Shown here: positions 21,469-32,362 of the stretch, piece after piece
How positions within the stretch are numbered: the first letter of the stretch is position 1
Layout of the letters: each line of letters opens with the position of its first letter
Origin: Gloeopeniophorella convolvens
Taxonomy: Eukaryota > Basidiomycota > Agaricomycetes > Russulales
Assembly (NCBI GenBank): GCA_022496205.1
Contig: WTXD01000024.1
Span: 248,001-312,000 of the forward strand
DNA: 64,000 nt
Reading direction: 5' to 3'
Notes under the pieces: generated by a model
Database searches by the model: none
What the model was told of the DNA's origin: nothing
Seen by the model: the letters and a program-made list of their open reading frames with translations, nothing else
Made by a program: the position numbers and the translations under genes

Positions 21469-22943
21469 TCACCCAGTAGCCACCCCTGCCGCAGCAACCC
21501 GCAGCGCCTCAAACGGATGGCCCCAACGTTCCATCAGTTCCTTTGCCAGCCTCTCGGCAGCTGCGCGATCCTGGGCGAGCCTTGGCGCGCGCTGCGCCCA
21601 CTGCACACGATCAAGGAAGACCGGGCGGAAGCGGCGTGACGGGGGCAGCGTGTCATCCTCCACCTCCTCCGCCTCGGGCGCAGCCTCCGGCGTCTCCAGC
21701 CCACCATCGTCGTCTGAGAGAAGAGATAACGCTTGGATGCGTTGTGAGGGCGGCGTCCGGTACGCGTGCGTCGGCGCGGGCTTGGGCCGGCGCGGCGTCG
21801 ACGGCCCCGCGACGGGTTCGGACGCGACGAGCAGTGGTGCGTCCGGCATCTCGGTGTCCTCCGAGCCAGACGAGGCCGAGTTGAACTTGCGGACGGGCAG
21901 CACGCGCGCAGCCGAAGCGCGCGGCGTGGTGCGCGGGCGTTTCGAGGGTGTTTCGTGGACGAAGATGCCGTCGTCGTCGTCATCGTCGTTAGATGCATTG
22001 CCGCCTACTTTGGGCGGCAAGGGTTCAAACATGACTCTTCGCTTGCTGCTGCTTGCTACGGAGGGCGTGAGGCTTGCATTGCGTAGCGCAGACTTGGTGG
22101 GAGATGCAGGGCGCGACTGCGAGGGAGTTGTGGCCGCCTGGCTGGGGTCTCTTGCTGGCTTCCCGCCCTTCCCTTTGCGCAGTTCTTGTATCGTGTCGGT
22201 AATGGACTGCTTCACGTCCGTGCATCCTTCCTCCAGAAGCTCCAAGAGGAGATTAAACATCTTAGAGGATGCGCCATAGCTTTTTTGTACGGAGCTGTAC
22301 TTCGCTTTGGGGATCTGCTCCAGTGGTGAGGAAAGTCATACAAAACAAGGTTGAGCCACGCACCTTGATGACCTGACACACCCAGAAGAAGACCGCCGTA
22401 CGCACTTCAACGCTGCTCGCTGTAAGGCGCGCCGAAAAGTCGTGCTTGAATTTCGGTAGGCTCAATAGCGTTTCTTGGGCTTGTTGCAGCCAAGCTTCTA
22501 CCCGTGAACTACGCCCAATCTGGTGCTTCTCGATCAGCGTCCGGTAAGCAGTGGGATCGTTGGCGTCCAGGGCATCACAACAGAGCTCTCCGAGGCTTTT
22601 GATGCGAGGAGTACGGCCTTGACTGTCCTCATCGTCGATTGGAATGTCTTTGGTGCGAGGCAAGACGCTTTCTGTGCGATCTCGGAGGTGATTTCAGAGT
22701 AGCCAGCACTGACGTGCCCTGTGCAGTCAGTCTCAGAAGCCTCACACGTAGGGCGAGCTGTACTCACTTTTTCGACGCAAGATACGCGCAAATAGCGGGC
22801 ACACCTGTCTTCCCCTCGCCGACGTCATAACCCTTTCCGGGGCCGGTCCTGGCGTGTACTGTGCGCAGCATCTCGTGTGCATCCCGCCGCACCTCTAAGC
22901 GTGGCGTGAGCCTATTGATGAGTGACTCTTCGAGCTTCGACAT
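21469..22943 (-). CDS. ORC6: Origin recognition complex subunit 6
   Basis: Exons run 22943-22768, 22707-22364 and 22314-21469. Orc6 is the smallest ORC subunit and binds DNA at replication origins through two TFIIB/cyclin-like folds. The N-terminus (LINRLTPRL, then a helix, GYDVGEGKTGVPAICAYLAS) and the start of exon 2 (AQKASCLAPKTFQSTM) match the first cyclin-like fold. VEVRTAVFFWVCQVIK matches the conserved motif ending the second fold. Exon 3 begins IPKAKYSSVQKSYGAS, KMFNLLLELLEEG, then a long disordered Ser/Pro/acidic tail with TP and SP sites (candidate CDK targets). One problem: exon 2 needs a 1-nt frame change near an A4 run (22597-22600), between MRTVKAVL and LCCDALDAND. This is either an indel or an implausibly short (38-nt) intron. 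Confidence 0.75.
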
Positions 22944-25900
22944 GGCGACGGTGACTTGAACGCGTTTAGTTGGAGTAGCAGCACTCTTCAACGCGTCGAC
23001 GCGGCACGCGTCGCGTCAGCTGCCCGTGGGAAGATATTTCTCAATCGAGGACCACTGGGAGTCCTCGACTGCCACTCTTCCGCCACAATCATCTGGCCCT
23101 CACTTTTACATTCACTTATCGAGGTCGTTTTCTATGCTCGAAATAGGGGGATATATGCGCTATCTGGGCCAGCAGCGCGACCGCAACGGCTCCTTTCGAG
23201 CAACCGGAGGCACCCCGCCTGCTCCCCGGCTACCACTGGTGCTGTTCTCTTTACAACTCACCGCAAGGTTCTTCTCTGTCGTCCTCATACCTCATGAACT
23301 TCTAGACTGTCTTTGGCGTGTTCGTTTCTTTTTTCTGGTGCTTTAGAACTGGGACTCGGGGCTCATATCGGCTTTTCTCCGGCTGTGCTTTGTAGCAATT
23401 CTAACTTCGTCAAGTCTTGAAACACGGAAGATCCACAACCTGTACTCTGAGTGAAGATACCGCTTCCCATTTGCTGCATCTCCATGGTTCTCTTGCAGCC
23501 TACGCCACGCCTATCGCATAAATCGAGCCCCAAACTATTATTGGTCGTCGCTTTGCCTTGAGGGCTGGGCAGTACCCTCTTTGAGCTGGCTCTGCTCGGG
23601 TCTACCTCATCTGCACCGGTATTCTTTGTTGTATTCAGTTTGTTATATTTGGTATCAGACTTCGGTGTCACGTCAAACGTGACCTCATATAATCGGCAAA
23701 TACAATCCTGGTGTGCACGCCTATCTTCAATGATAACGGATTGCCTCTGAAAGTGAGTCAGATTGGGTGCTGGGTCTTACACTTTCTGGGCCCCTTGTCG
23801 GGCTGCTTTCTTGATGTCTCAAATCAGTGCACTCTCTGTTCTTTCTGAAGGGAGCCGGCTCCATAAGCGGCTTCGGTTCTGCGTTGTTCTACCGTTTTTT
23901 TGAGATCCGTGGCCCCGTGTCCCTGGAAATGCTCAACAGACGGTTCGCCATTTCTAGTCGTCACCAAACGGTTCCAGTCGGTGAGTACCTACAAACTTGT
24001 TCAACCGGGCATGGCCCCTGATAGTGCAGCACCATTTAGGACGCGTCAAGCCTGCTACAGGTTCGTAAGTCTTTTCAGGAACGTGGTCAAGCCTGGTGAA
24101 CCCGCGCTCGACTTTGTGTTTCAAACTTTGTGGTCAAAGGATCCCGTCTGGGGAAAGTATACACGTGTAGCGCCACAGTAATCTGCACCCGCATAGCTCG
24201 GCTCGCTCCCGTTTGCCGTTTCAACGGCTTGTTTCGGTAGACGCCAACGGGGATCCACCACCGACTCTGGCGACGCGCATATAGATGTTTTCCGAAAGCT
24301 TGTTGGCGTTGCCGTGGCACGTCGACGTTCTCAGAGTACCCGTGATTCTCACTCACAGGCTTGTGTTTCTGTTCTCCAGCGTTCGGTTCAAGGTCGACGG
24401 AACTCGACTCAAGGAGTTCGAGCTTGCTTTCGCCTCCAGACCCTTCAGTTCAATCCATCTCCAGATTCGAGACGACAAAACTCTTGGAACTTTCCGTATC
24501 GTCGGCGCCTGGGCCCACCGGTCCTACTGTGCACACGACCATCCCAGCTCCTGGCGCATGTATGTTGGATTCGAAACGTATTCAGAGAAGACGCAAAGTT
24601 ACCACCGCAAGTTACTTCTGCCAATCAGGTGCGTGATGCGCTGTTCCGTTCTTTTCTCCGATGCCAGCATGTCCAGAATCTCAGGCGATGGCAGCAAGAT
24701 AGCCAGCCACCTTTGTGAGAGTACGCGATCCGATCATGGCATCTTGCGCCTACTCCATGGCGAACGCAGGTCTCGACCACCGAACCGCCAAGCCTGACCC
24801 CGCAGGATCGTGAAGAAGTCAACATTACGACATTAGCGACCAAGCCGAGGCCCTACAAACAGTGCGCAAAAGTACAAAGAACAGATCGACCCCACCCGGC
24901 ATCGAATCACATGGCGGCGATGCCGCCTAGCTGCGTCGGCGTTTGTCGAGGTGGCGCATCGCGCCCGAACCAAAAAGAAGGATTTGTGGGATTTCGAGAA
25001 GCAGGATGCCCTTTGTCGTGCGCACGAGGACTGCGCTGGGGACAAGGACTTTGGGGTGGGCCGCGCAGAACGCCGCGTCGGTGTCAGCCGTGAGATATCG
25101 AGAGCGCATTGCGCAGGACAGATCGGGCGCCAGCTGGCCAGGCGATACCGTACGGGCGTGCGGAATGCTAGTGGTGAAGGGCTCGACCCCGCGTTCACGT
25201 TGTGCATGCGCTTCGTGCGCCCTTGAAGTTCACGCTCGATGGGCTTCGGCCAGTGGTGTGCGACAAGCGGATCAGGTAAGCTGTCAAGAAGGATTGTGAG
25301 CACGCGCGCGAGACGACTGGCTGCGCGTGCAGAAGCTCAGGGCTCCATGCTCCCGGTGCATTCGAGAAGCGCCTCAAAGGCGAACGATCGATATCAAAGC
25401 TTGTGCGTCAGTGAAGTCTCCCATAGCACCGTACGTCGCTCAATGCCAGCTCATTGCGGAGCCGGCGGTGAGTAGGTTCAGCGAATGATGCGCCCTGGCC
25501 CGCAGCAGCTTCCACAGGTGCCTTTTCTCGTGCCTCTGCGGCACAAGACAGAACTCTGTACCTGCACCCAGCGCAAACCCACAGCGCAGGACGAGTGACT
25601 AGTGACTGCGTGGGAGCAGCAGCGCTCCCATTTGGTGGCGCCCGGGGGCGCCGCGCGCCGGCCGAGCCAGAGGCGGGCCTCTCCCGGCGATTTTCTCTTC
25701 GTCGGCCAGCAGCGCGGCGGCGTTTGCGCGGGCGCGCTGTCAGGAGCATGTGCGACACCAAGTTCGCTGCTCGCTGTCAGCCACACTCGATCAGTAGCAA
25801 AAAAGCGTTTGACTCGCGAGCGATCGGGGGTCCGACGCAGACTTTTGATCCACGGGCTGCGTATTACGCGCCCGCCACAAGCCCCTTCGAGGCACCGTCT

Positions 25901-26626
25901 TTCCGCCCATAAGGACATGCCGTGACGTGTGCGATCGTGCGAGGGCGCGAAGCTTTGCCAGTCTGCACCTCGCCGTCGCTGAAACGGGTGGTGGTTGGAG
26001 TGATAATGGCGATCGACGTGCTGTCTAGCATGCCCACTGGCTGTCCGGTGTCCTGGACTGGACTGGACGTCGTCCCTAGCAGTTGAAATTTGTCAAAGGG
26101 CAGTCGTTCAACCCGTCGGAATGGTCGCGGAAACCACGATACCTGCGCAGCGCCTCGGCAATTCCTCGAAATTGACGGGCGGTCCAGGTCGTCAGTACGG
26201 CATGTTACGAGAAAATTGGTGGTGTTGAGGGCGGGGTCCAGGCCCCGCTTGGTTTGAGGCTTCGATGTTGCCCACTGGAGGCACAGATTCAACTTTATAC
26301 ATAGATGTATGCCGGTGTTGGACGTTAACGGGTGACAGTCGTGGATGAGGCCGGACGCTGAGCTACCATGTCATCAACACGCGGCTGGACTGCACCTGGA
26401 AGCTGGCGGGGACGCTGGTACCGTAGGCGGCCCTAAATTCAAGGAACAAAGCAAGAACGGTTATCGATTAAATCCGGCTTCGCAGAGTCCTCTTCTTGCG
26501 GAGGGTGGGGTAACGGCAGCGTGCATGACCAATTAGCGAGCTCGTCCGGGAGGAAAATGAATTAAATGCTGACACGGCGACGATAGGCATTTGTGAAATT
26601 TTGAAATGACAGCCGTGTACATGCCC
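22944..26626. other. Region without a resolved gene
   Basis: Several frames look protein-like but I cannot join them. One, at about 24380-24660 plus, carries FKVDGTRLKEFELAF and RIVGAWAHR. Another, at about 24080-24180, carries VVKPGEPALDF. From 25.4 to 26.0 kb the sequence is GC-rich with overlapping Arg/Ala-rich frames on both strands, which I take as compositional. No RNA gene was seen. Confidence 0.3.
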
Positions 26627-28271
26627 TTAACAGTCATTTGGCGAACCGACCGGCTGCATGAACACCGGCATACAGTCGCTTAGCACGTAGTTTGGGTGGT
26701 TGGCCACTGGGGCAAAGACAACGTCCAGCCGCCCGGCCGCAGTCGTGTTCGGGCACAGAGACCATTCGTCGGTGCGTCCGTTCAGGACCAGGGCCTTCAA
26801 CGCCAGTGGGCTGATTGACGTATCCTATCTGAGACAAATTCGCGGGCGATTCGTCAGCCAGGGTCACCGTTTAACCCGGAGGAAATGTACCGTGAAACAG
26901 TATTCAGGCGATTGGGGAGCTCCGGGAGCAAACGTCGGCGTCTCACCGTCCGAGACGGGCAGGGCTCCGAGGACCGGATCGTCGATGGTGAGCACACCGC
27001 CAGCCATGCTGAACTCGGCGCCAACGCCGCAGCAGGTCGGGCACGGGTTTGCCTAACGCGCGTTTTGGTATGTAGCTTAGCGAGGCGGGGAACGGCGCAT
27101 GCAATGGGCGCGGGGGCTTACAGTCAAGAGGAAAGTCCCCGGCCCAGCCTCATCGGTGACGACGTAGTACTCAGTTGGGCCTGTGCTCGGCGCGTTCTGC
27201 AAAATTGCGATCACCCAAAAGATAGTTTGATCTGACCCGGCGCAGATGTCCTTGTGGTATACGGTAAGGCTACTGAGTCCACCACAGAACTCGCTGTGGG
27301 TCGGATCGCCCGAGCAGGCGATGTGGCAATTCGTGTCGTTGACCCGGGTGGCCGACGTGCCGAGCTCGTCCCCGCACCCTGGACTGGCTTAGGGTCCAGT
27401 ACGAAGCTGGACGGCTGCAGACGACTCACAGCATTGCGAACCCAACTCGAGCCCGGCGTAAAAGAAGCCCATGGCATCGCAGTAGATCACACAGGCTGCC
27501 TCTTCAGCAGTCGAAAACCCATCGAACGTGGCCGGTGCGCGATTCAGAAGCGTCCGCGAACCCGCCGAATCACTAGACGTCGAGTCCGGTCAATCACCAG
27601 GCCTCAAAAACAGAACAAGGCGGCCGCCGTACGTGAGACAGCCGGCGTAGACCCATTTGTCGCTTCCCACCAGAACCTCCTGCTGCACGGAAGGTTGAGG
27701 ATGGCCATTCGTGTAGAGGCTCATGCGCAGCGGGCCGCCGCAGATCTCCGTGCTATTGCCGGTGCATGGGATGTTGCATTGGCTGGGGTCGACCTGGGTG
27801 CCGGGGGGCTGCAGCGCGTAATCGCAGACTGCGCTCGTGAGGCACCGAGATAGATAGCGCGAGCAGTGAGCCTCATGGTGCGGCGTGCCTGGAAAAACTC
27901 ACAACATTGCGCGGCAAATTCGACCCCAGCGAACACAAACCCTGACGGGGTGCAAAAGTCGATACAAGCTTCGACCGTCATGGAAGTCGTGTTGCTTATC
28001 GTGGCGCTGCCGAGCGTCCTGGCACTGACATTGTCCCTGGTTCATGACGCGGGCGGGGTAAGATGACTGCAGTATGGGCTCCAATGGAGCCCCGAATCCC
28101 GGTAACACGAACGTGAAGCAGCCAACAGAAGTCCACGGAGGCGCTACGGCTGTCACCCAGCCCACCTGCAAATGAGATAAGGCATAACGGAAGGCCAGAA
28201 AAGGATGTGGATGTGCAAACGTGGTACGAAACGCCCGCGAAAATGAACGGCAGGATTTGCTTGAACGACAT
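26627..28271 (-). CDS. Secreted protein with two WSC domains
   Basis: The start is MSFKQILPFIFAG at 28271, a signal-peptide-like exon. Splicing seven GT-AG introns gives two WSC carbohydrate-binding modules. WSC 1: WTSVGCFT, SMTVEACIDFC, GFVFAGVEFAAQCFCDY, CNIPCTGNSTEICGG, LYTNG. WSC 2: WVYAGCLTDS, EEAACVIYCDAMGFFYAG, QCWCGDEL, CHIACSGDP, FCGGLSSLTVY. A C-terminal Cys-containing region follows (NPCPTCCGVGAEF, then LKALVLNGRTDEWSLC and FMQPVGSPNDC, stop at 26627). No membrane helix or Ser/Thr-rich stalk is seen, so it is probably a secreted or wall-bound glycan-binding protein rather than a Wsc sensor. Seven to eight cysteines per module fit the family. In the last exon the acceptor choice decides the frame. 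Confidence 0.82.
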
Positions 28272-29136
28272 CGAACCAGGACACAGCCTCGTGGCGGCGC
28301 TTTAGGCAGCGATAAGCTCCCGTGTCGTAGACTTATACACATCCAGTTCGCGGAACTGTCCGGCTGGTTCTAGCGGAGGTGCCACGATTCCCCTGGCAGG
28401 CATCCGAATCCCCTGGCATCCGACGATGCATGGAAACGCGAGGCACCGTGAAGCAGCAGAAGTGCTGATAGCAGGTCCAGGGGGTTGTGCCTGTGGTTGT
28501 CAGTCGGTAGGGGGAGTATTCTTGTCTCCGGTTGAAGGGAGCAGACCTGTTGCTCGCGCGCTGTTAGGCTCTTGTGCTTATTCTTAGCAGTCGGGCCCTA
28601 TATGGCCACGAAACAAGGGAGTACTGGGAGCGCAGACGGTGGATCGTGATGTATGGGTCGGACATTTCGGGGGAGAGTCCGCTCGCGCAGGTCACCTGAT
28701 GGTCCGGCTCGGGGCAGCTCTGTTGCTTTTGCCTGGCCTCGCGCGCCGCCTGACACAAAGAGGGGATCGCCGCCATGCAGCTTACCCAAGGATTCGTCTC
28801 GAGCTCTCCTCTGTACGTGTTGGGTCCCCTACATCACCCATAAGAGTGATATGTGCGCCCGAGGCAGCTTCTCACAACAGCGATTGACAGTCTGGCCAGA
28901 CAGCAAGGCTGACATCAAAGAGGCCCTGTTCGCCGCCATTGTATTGAGGATCCTGTCCTACAGCTGGTTCGTCAGCCTTCTGCCTTCCAGTCATGATGGA
29001 CCCCTGCTCATACACTGCTTCTGCGGGGCCCGACTTTGTCCTTCTTAGGCAACTCTGCACCGAATCCCCTGGGTTGCCGTCTGATCTTCCCACCACTTTT
29101 CACTGATCCTCCATTCCTTGCGTCTCGCCCGGAACC
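28272..29136. other. Divergent intergenic region
   Basis: It lies between the divergently transcribed WSC gene and TANGO2 and is presumably a two-way promoter region. Short frames only. Confidence 0.4.
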
Positions 29137-30362
29137 ATGTGCGTCGCCTTCTGGTCTCTCGACCACCCAGACTATGCGCTGTGCGTCCCCCGCGTCCCGC
29201 CTGAGCGCGCGCGTGCTCCCTTCCGGCCCCCGCTGACCGCGGAGGCAGCATCCTCTGTGCGAACCGCGACGAGTACCTGGCGCGCCCGACCGCGCCTGCG
29301 CACTTCCATTCATTCGCGCCAGTCGTCGCCCCTGAGCCCGCCCCCGGCACAGCCCCAGACAGCGCGGGCCCGGTGCTCTCCGGGCGCGACATGCAGGCGG
29401 GCGGCACCTGGCTGGGCATCGCGCGCTCGGGCCGCGTTGCGCTCCTGTGAGTCGCCCTTCGACCGTACACCGGCGGCTTCAGCTTCCATGCAACGAAGCC
29501 CGCGAAGTACGCAGTATGCCCCTGACGCGGCCGCCCCGTCCAGAACAAACATCACCGAGCCCGCTGCATCGTACGCATCTACCAGGGGCACGCTCGCCGC
29601 GTCGTTCCTGGCAGCAGATCCCCGCGGCGCCGGACTTGCGCGCGCGGCCGCCGCGCTCGAGCGCGAGAACGCGCAGTACGCCGGGTTCAACTTGCTACTG
29701 CTCGAGCTCGCGCCGCCCGCGCTACGCCCCGGCAGCGGGCTCGCATACGACGCGCGCCTCGTGACGAACAACGGTGGTGGCGGCACGATTTGCGCGCGCG
29801 CGCTGAGCGATGTTGAGCGCGCGTGCGGCGGCGTGTCGAACGGCGCGGGAGACGCGGGCGCGGCGTGGCCCAAGGTCGTTGAGGGCACCGCGGCGCTGCG
29901 CGCGCTCCTGGCGGGCGTCGCGCGCGCGCCAGCGGACGACATGCAGCTCGCGGAGCGCCTGCTCGCGCTCCTGACGTAGGCGCTGCCATACAGCTGCTGT
30001 CCGCCTTGACTGACTGACTGACTCATATGTGTACATTTTTTGCGGGCGCGTCTGTCCGCAGCATGCACACGCCGAACCCGCCGCCGCGCGAGCGTGCCGA
30101 GCTGAAGGACATGATCCTCGTCCCGCCGCTCGACGCGCGCGCGGGGCCGGACGTGCCGCCCGCGGTGTACGGGACGCGCCTCGCGCAGGCGCTGCTGGTG
30201 CGGCGCGACGGGCGCGCGACGTTCGTCGAGCGCGACGTGTGGGTGCTCGACGAGGCGGGCGCGGCGGTGCGCGCGGGGCCCAGCAGCCAGCGGACGTTCG
30301 CGTTCCGCGTGGGGCCCGAGGCGGCGGCGGGGGCATCAGAAGGGCCGGCGGAACGAACGTGA
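29137..30362 (+). CDS. TANGO2: TANGO2/NRDE family protein
   Basis: Exons 29137-29180, 29249-29446, 29544-29975 and 30062-30362 give 324 residues, all phase-consistent. The family hallmarks are MCVAFWSLDHPDYAL at the start, ILCANRDEYLARPT (the N-R-D-E motif), GRDMQAGGTWLGIARSG, VALLTNITEP, GTLAASFL and YAGFNLLL. The family is linked to Golgi/ER organisation, lipid homeostasis and haem transport in animals and yeast; the exact activity is unsettled. Codon use is extremely GC-rich in exons 3 and 4 (Ala/Arg runs). The C-terminal exon carries a poorly conserved Ala-rich end. Intron 3 contains four TGAC repeats. Confidence 0.9.
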
Positions 30363-30837
30363 CGGCGAAGCGCGGGCGCGTGCAGGGGCTGGGTCGGGCG
30401 CGAAGCACAGGGCCCAGCGTATGCGGTGTGGTGGATAGATGGATGTATTAAGCAACGCACGCGGGTATTTCCGGAGGTACCGTATCGGGGGTAAATGTAA
30501 AGAGGCTGTCCGTCATCGTCGTGCTTCCCAACACGACAAGTGCAACACCGCAGCGAGGGCACGGCGCCATGAGTAAGTAGAGCGCGCGCGCGAGTGAAAC
30601 AGCCAAAGGCAAACTACGCAGGGAAAAGATAGTAGCAGTACAACAACAAGGGATGAGACAGTAGAGCGCCGGACAACAGAGAGGACAACACGACACGGGG
30701 AATCGGGGGTATTGTGCTAAACTCGAGACGCGGCCAGCCACGATGCAGATAGGGTACGTACAACATAAGATAAGACAAAACTCAAGAATAGCGTCATAGT
30801 AGGCGCACGCGCCGCCTACAGCCCGGGCTGGACTTGC
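30363..30837. other. Convergent intergenic region
   Basis: 3' ends of TANGO2 (plus) and the transcription factor (minus) face each other. A purine-rich stretch (30590-30690) and scattered AT-rich bases could serve polyadenylation. No gene is seen. Confidence 0.4.
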
Positions 30838-32362
30838 CTATATGACGCTGTGGAACTCCTGGTGATGGCCGCCCTCGAGCTCTTTTGGGAAGCCGTGCGC
30901 GACTGCGCGTTCAGGGAGAGGCGGGAAGTACGGGTTGTATGCGCTGCCCTGCGCCTGCGAGAGCGCCTGCCACTCCTGCAGCTGCGTCGCGCGGATGGGC
31001 GCGGCCTCGCCAGACGACAGCGGCGTGATCACATCGCTATCGGGCGGTGTTGATAAAGACTCGTATCCGGCGTTGACAGATATAGTCGAGTCGCTGCCCG
31101 CGGAGTAAGGCTCAGCGCAGCACTGACTGGACAAGAGAGTCACGGCGTATGAGCACGGGGAGTGTGCAGAGGCAACGAGGGCATGCTTACTGCAGAATAT
31201 CGCTGAGGTCCTGAATGCGCCGCGTGAGCGTACAGGGCGCGTGGCCGCTGTGCTCCTGCAGACCGCGCAGAACGCTGAGGGAGCCCTGGAGCTGTTGCGA
31301 GAGCCCGACGAGCGCGGCGGTGGCGTTTGGATTCGCGTGGCATGGGCAATATACTTCGCCGCGGGGGTCACTGTGCTGGGACCGATATCGCGGGTCGGCA
31401 CCGTGCGCGTCGGAGTGATACACGCCGGGGGCCTGCATATATGGACTATATGACGAGCCGGCAGATCCCTCGCCCGAGGAATTGCCGCTGTTTCCATTCC
31501 CATATTGCATCGAGTGCTCTTGATATGACGCAGATGTCTGGGGAGGAAACATTTGATACGGCGACGCCTGGGAGGAATCGGGCGAGGGCGAAAACCGATA
31601 CGGGAAGTTTTGGGCGAGGTCACCGGGCTCGGATTTGATGGGAGTGCCCGAATGCGAGCCGTCGTGGTGAGGGCCGATGTCGAAGGCGCTGCGCTGCCTG
31701 CGGAGGTCTAGGCGCATGCCCGGGGGACGCTTCGAGGCACGCGAATGCCACTTCTCGTTAGGGTCGCCGTCGCAAAAGTTGGCATCAGCCCAGCGGGGGT
31801 GGGGCTTCCCTGAACAGGCGGCGTCAGCAGGAGAACGCGTCGGAACGCAGGTGGGCCAACTTACCACGGAGCTCGCGGACGAGGCTCTCGAGCTCGGCGA
31901 TCCGGTTGCGGAAACGCGTGTTCTCGTCGACGTTCGGGTCGTCCCTACAGTGCGTCAAAGGGTCAGAGGAGGATCTGCATATGTCAGGAGGGTGGCACGG
32001 ACCGGATGCTGGGATCGTCGATCTCATACACGCAAAGTCCTGTCTGGAATTCATGCCAAAAGTAAGCAAGAGCCGGCCAGCCAGGTGCGAGGGCAATAGT
32101 CACCAAACCGAGTTGGATGCAGCGCTGACACGGACGTTTGCGGTCACACTGGACAAAGAAGGTCAGACGTCATCGTCGACATGGGGCACGGGGAGAAGGA
32201 AGCACGGACCTTCCTCTTGGAGGTGTGGCAGTTCAGGCAGCTTTGTGTGGTGCGGTTGCGCCGCCTTTTGCGATGGTCCATGTCGAGGGAGAAGTCATAG
32301 GCGGGGGCGGCGGCCTCGCCCTTGAGGTGCATGGGAGAGTCAAACTGCTGAGTGGCATCCAT
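30838..32362 (-). CDS. Zn(II)2Cys6 transcription factor
   Basis: Exon 1 (32362-32210) and later exons separated by five GT-AG introns, ending at 30838. The DNA-binding cluster spans residues 42-70: CLNCHTSKRK, then CDRKRPCQRC, then GLTGLC (C-X2-C-X6-C-X5-C-X2-C-X8-C). It is preceded by a basic stretch RKRRRNRTTQ and followed by VYEIDDPSIR. A short heptad-like helix (RFRNRIAELESLVRELR) can dimerise, as in Gal4-type factors. The rest is Ser/Pro/Tyr/Gln-rich with GEVYCPCHANPNAT, a pattern in fungal regulators of this type, and a helix ALVGLSQQLQGSLSVL. No middle-homology domain is obvious. It would act in the nucleus; targets are unknown. Confidence 0.87.

Noticed and set aside
21302..22279. 325-codon plus-strand frame
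   Set aside because: Antisense of the disordered ORC6 C-terminus; Ser/Arg-rich without family motifs.
22672..22767. 96-nt first intron of ORC6
   Set aside because: A 60-nt intron (22708-22767) keeps the frame too and adds a helix matching the first cyclin-like fold, so the longer intron was dropped.
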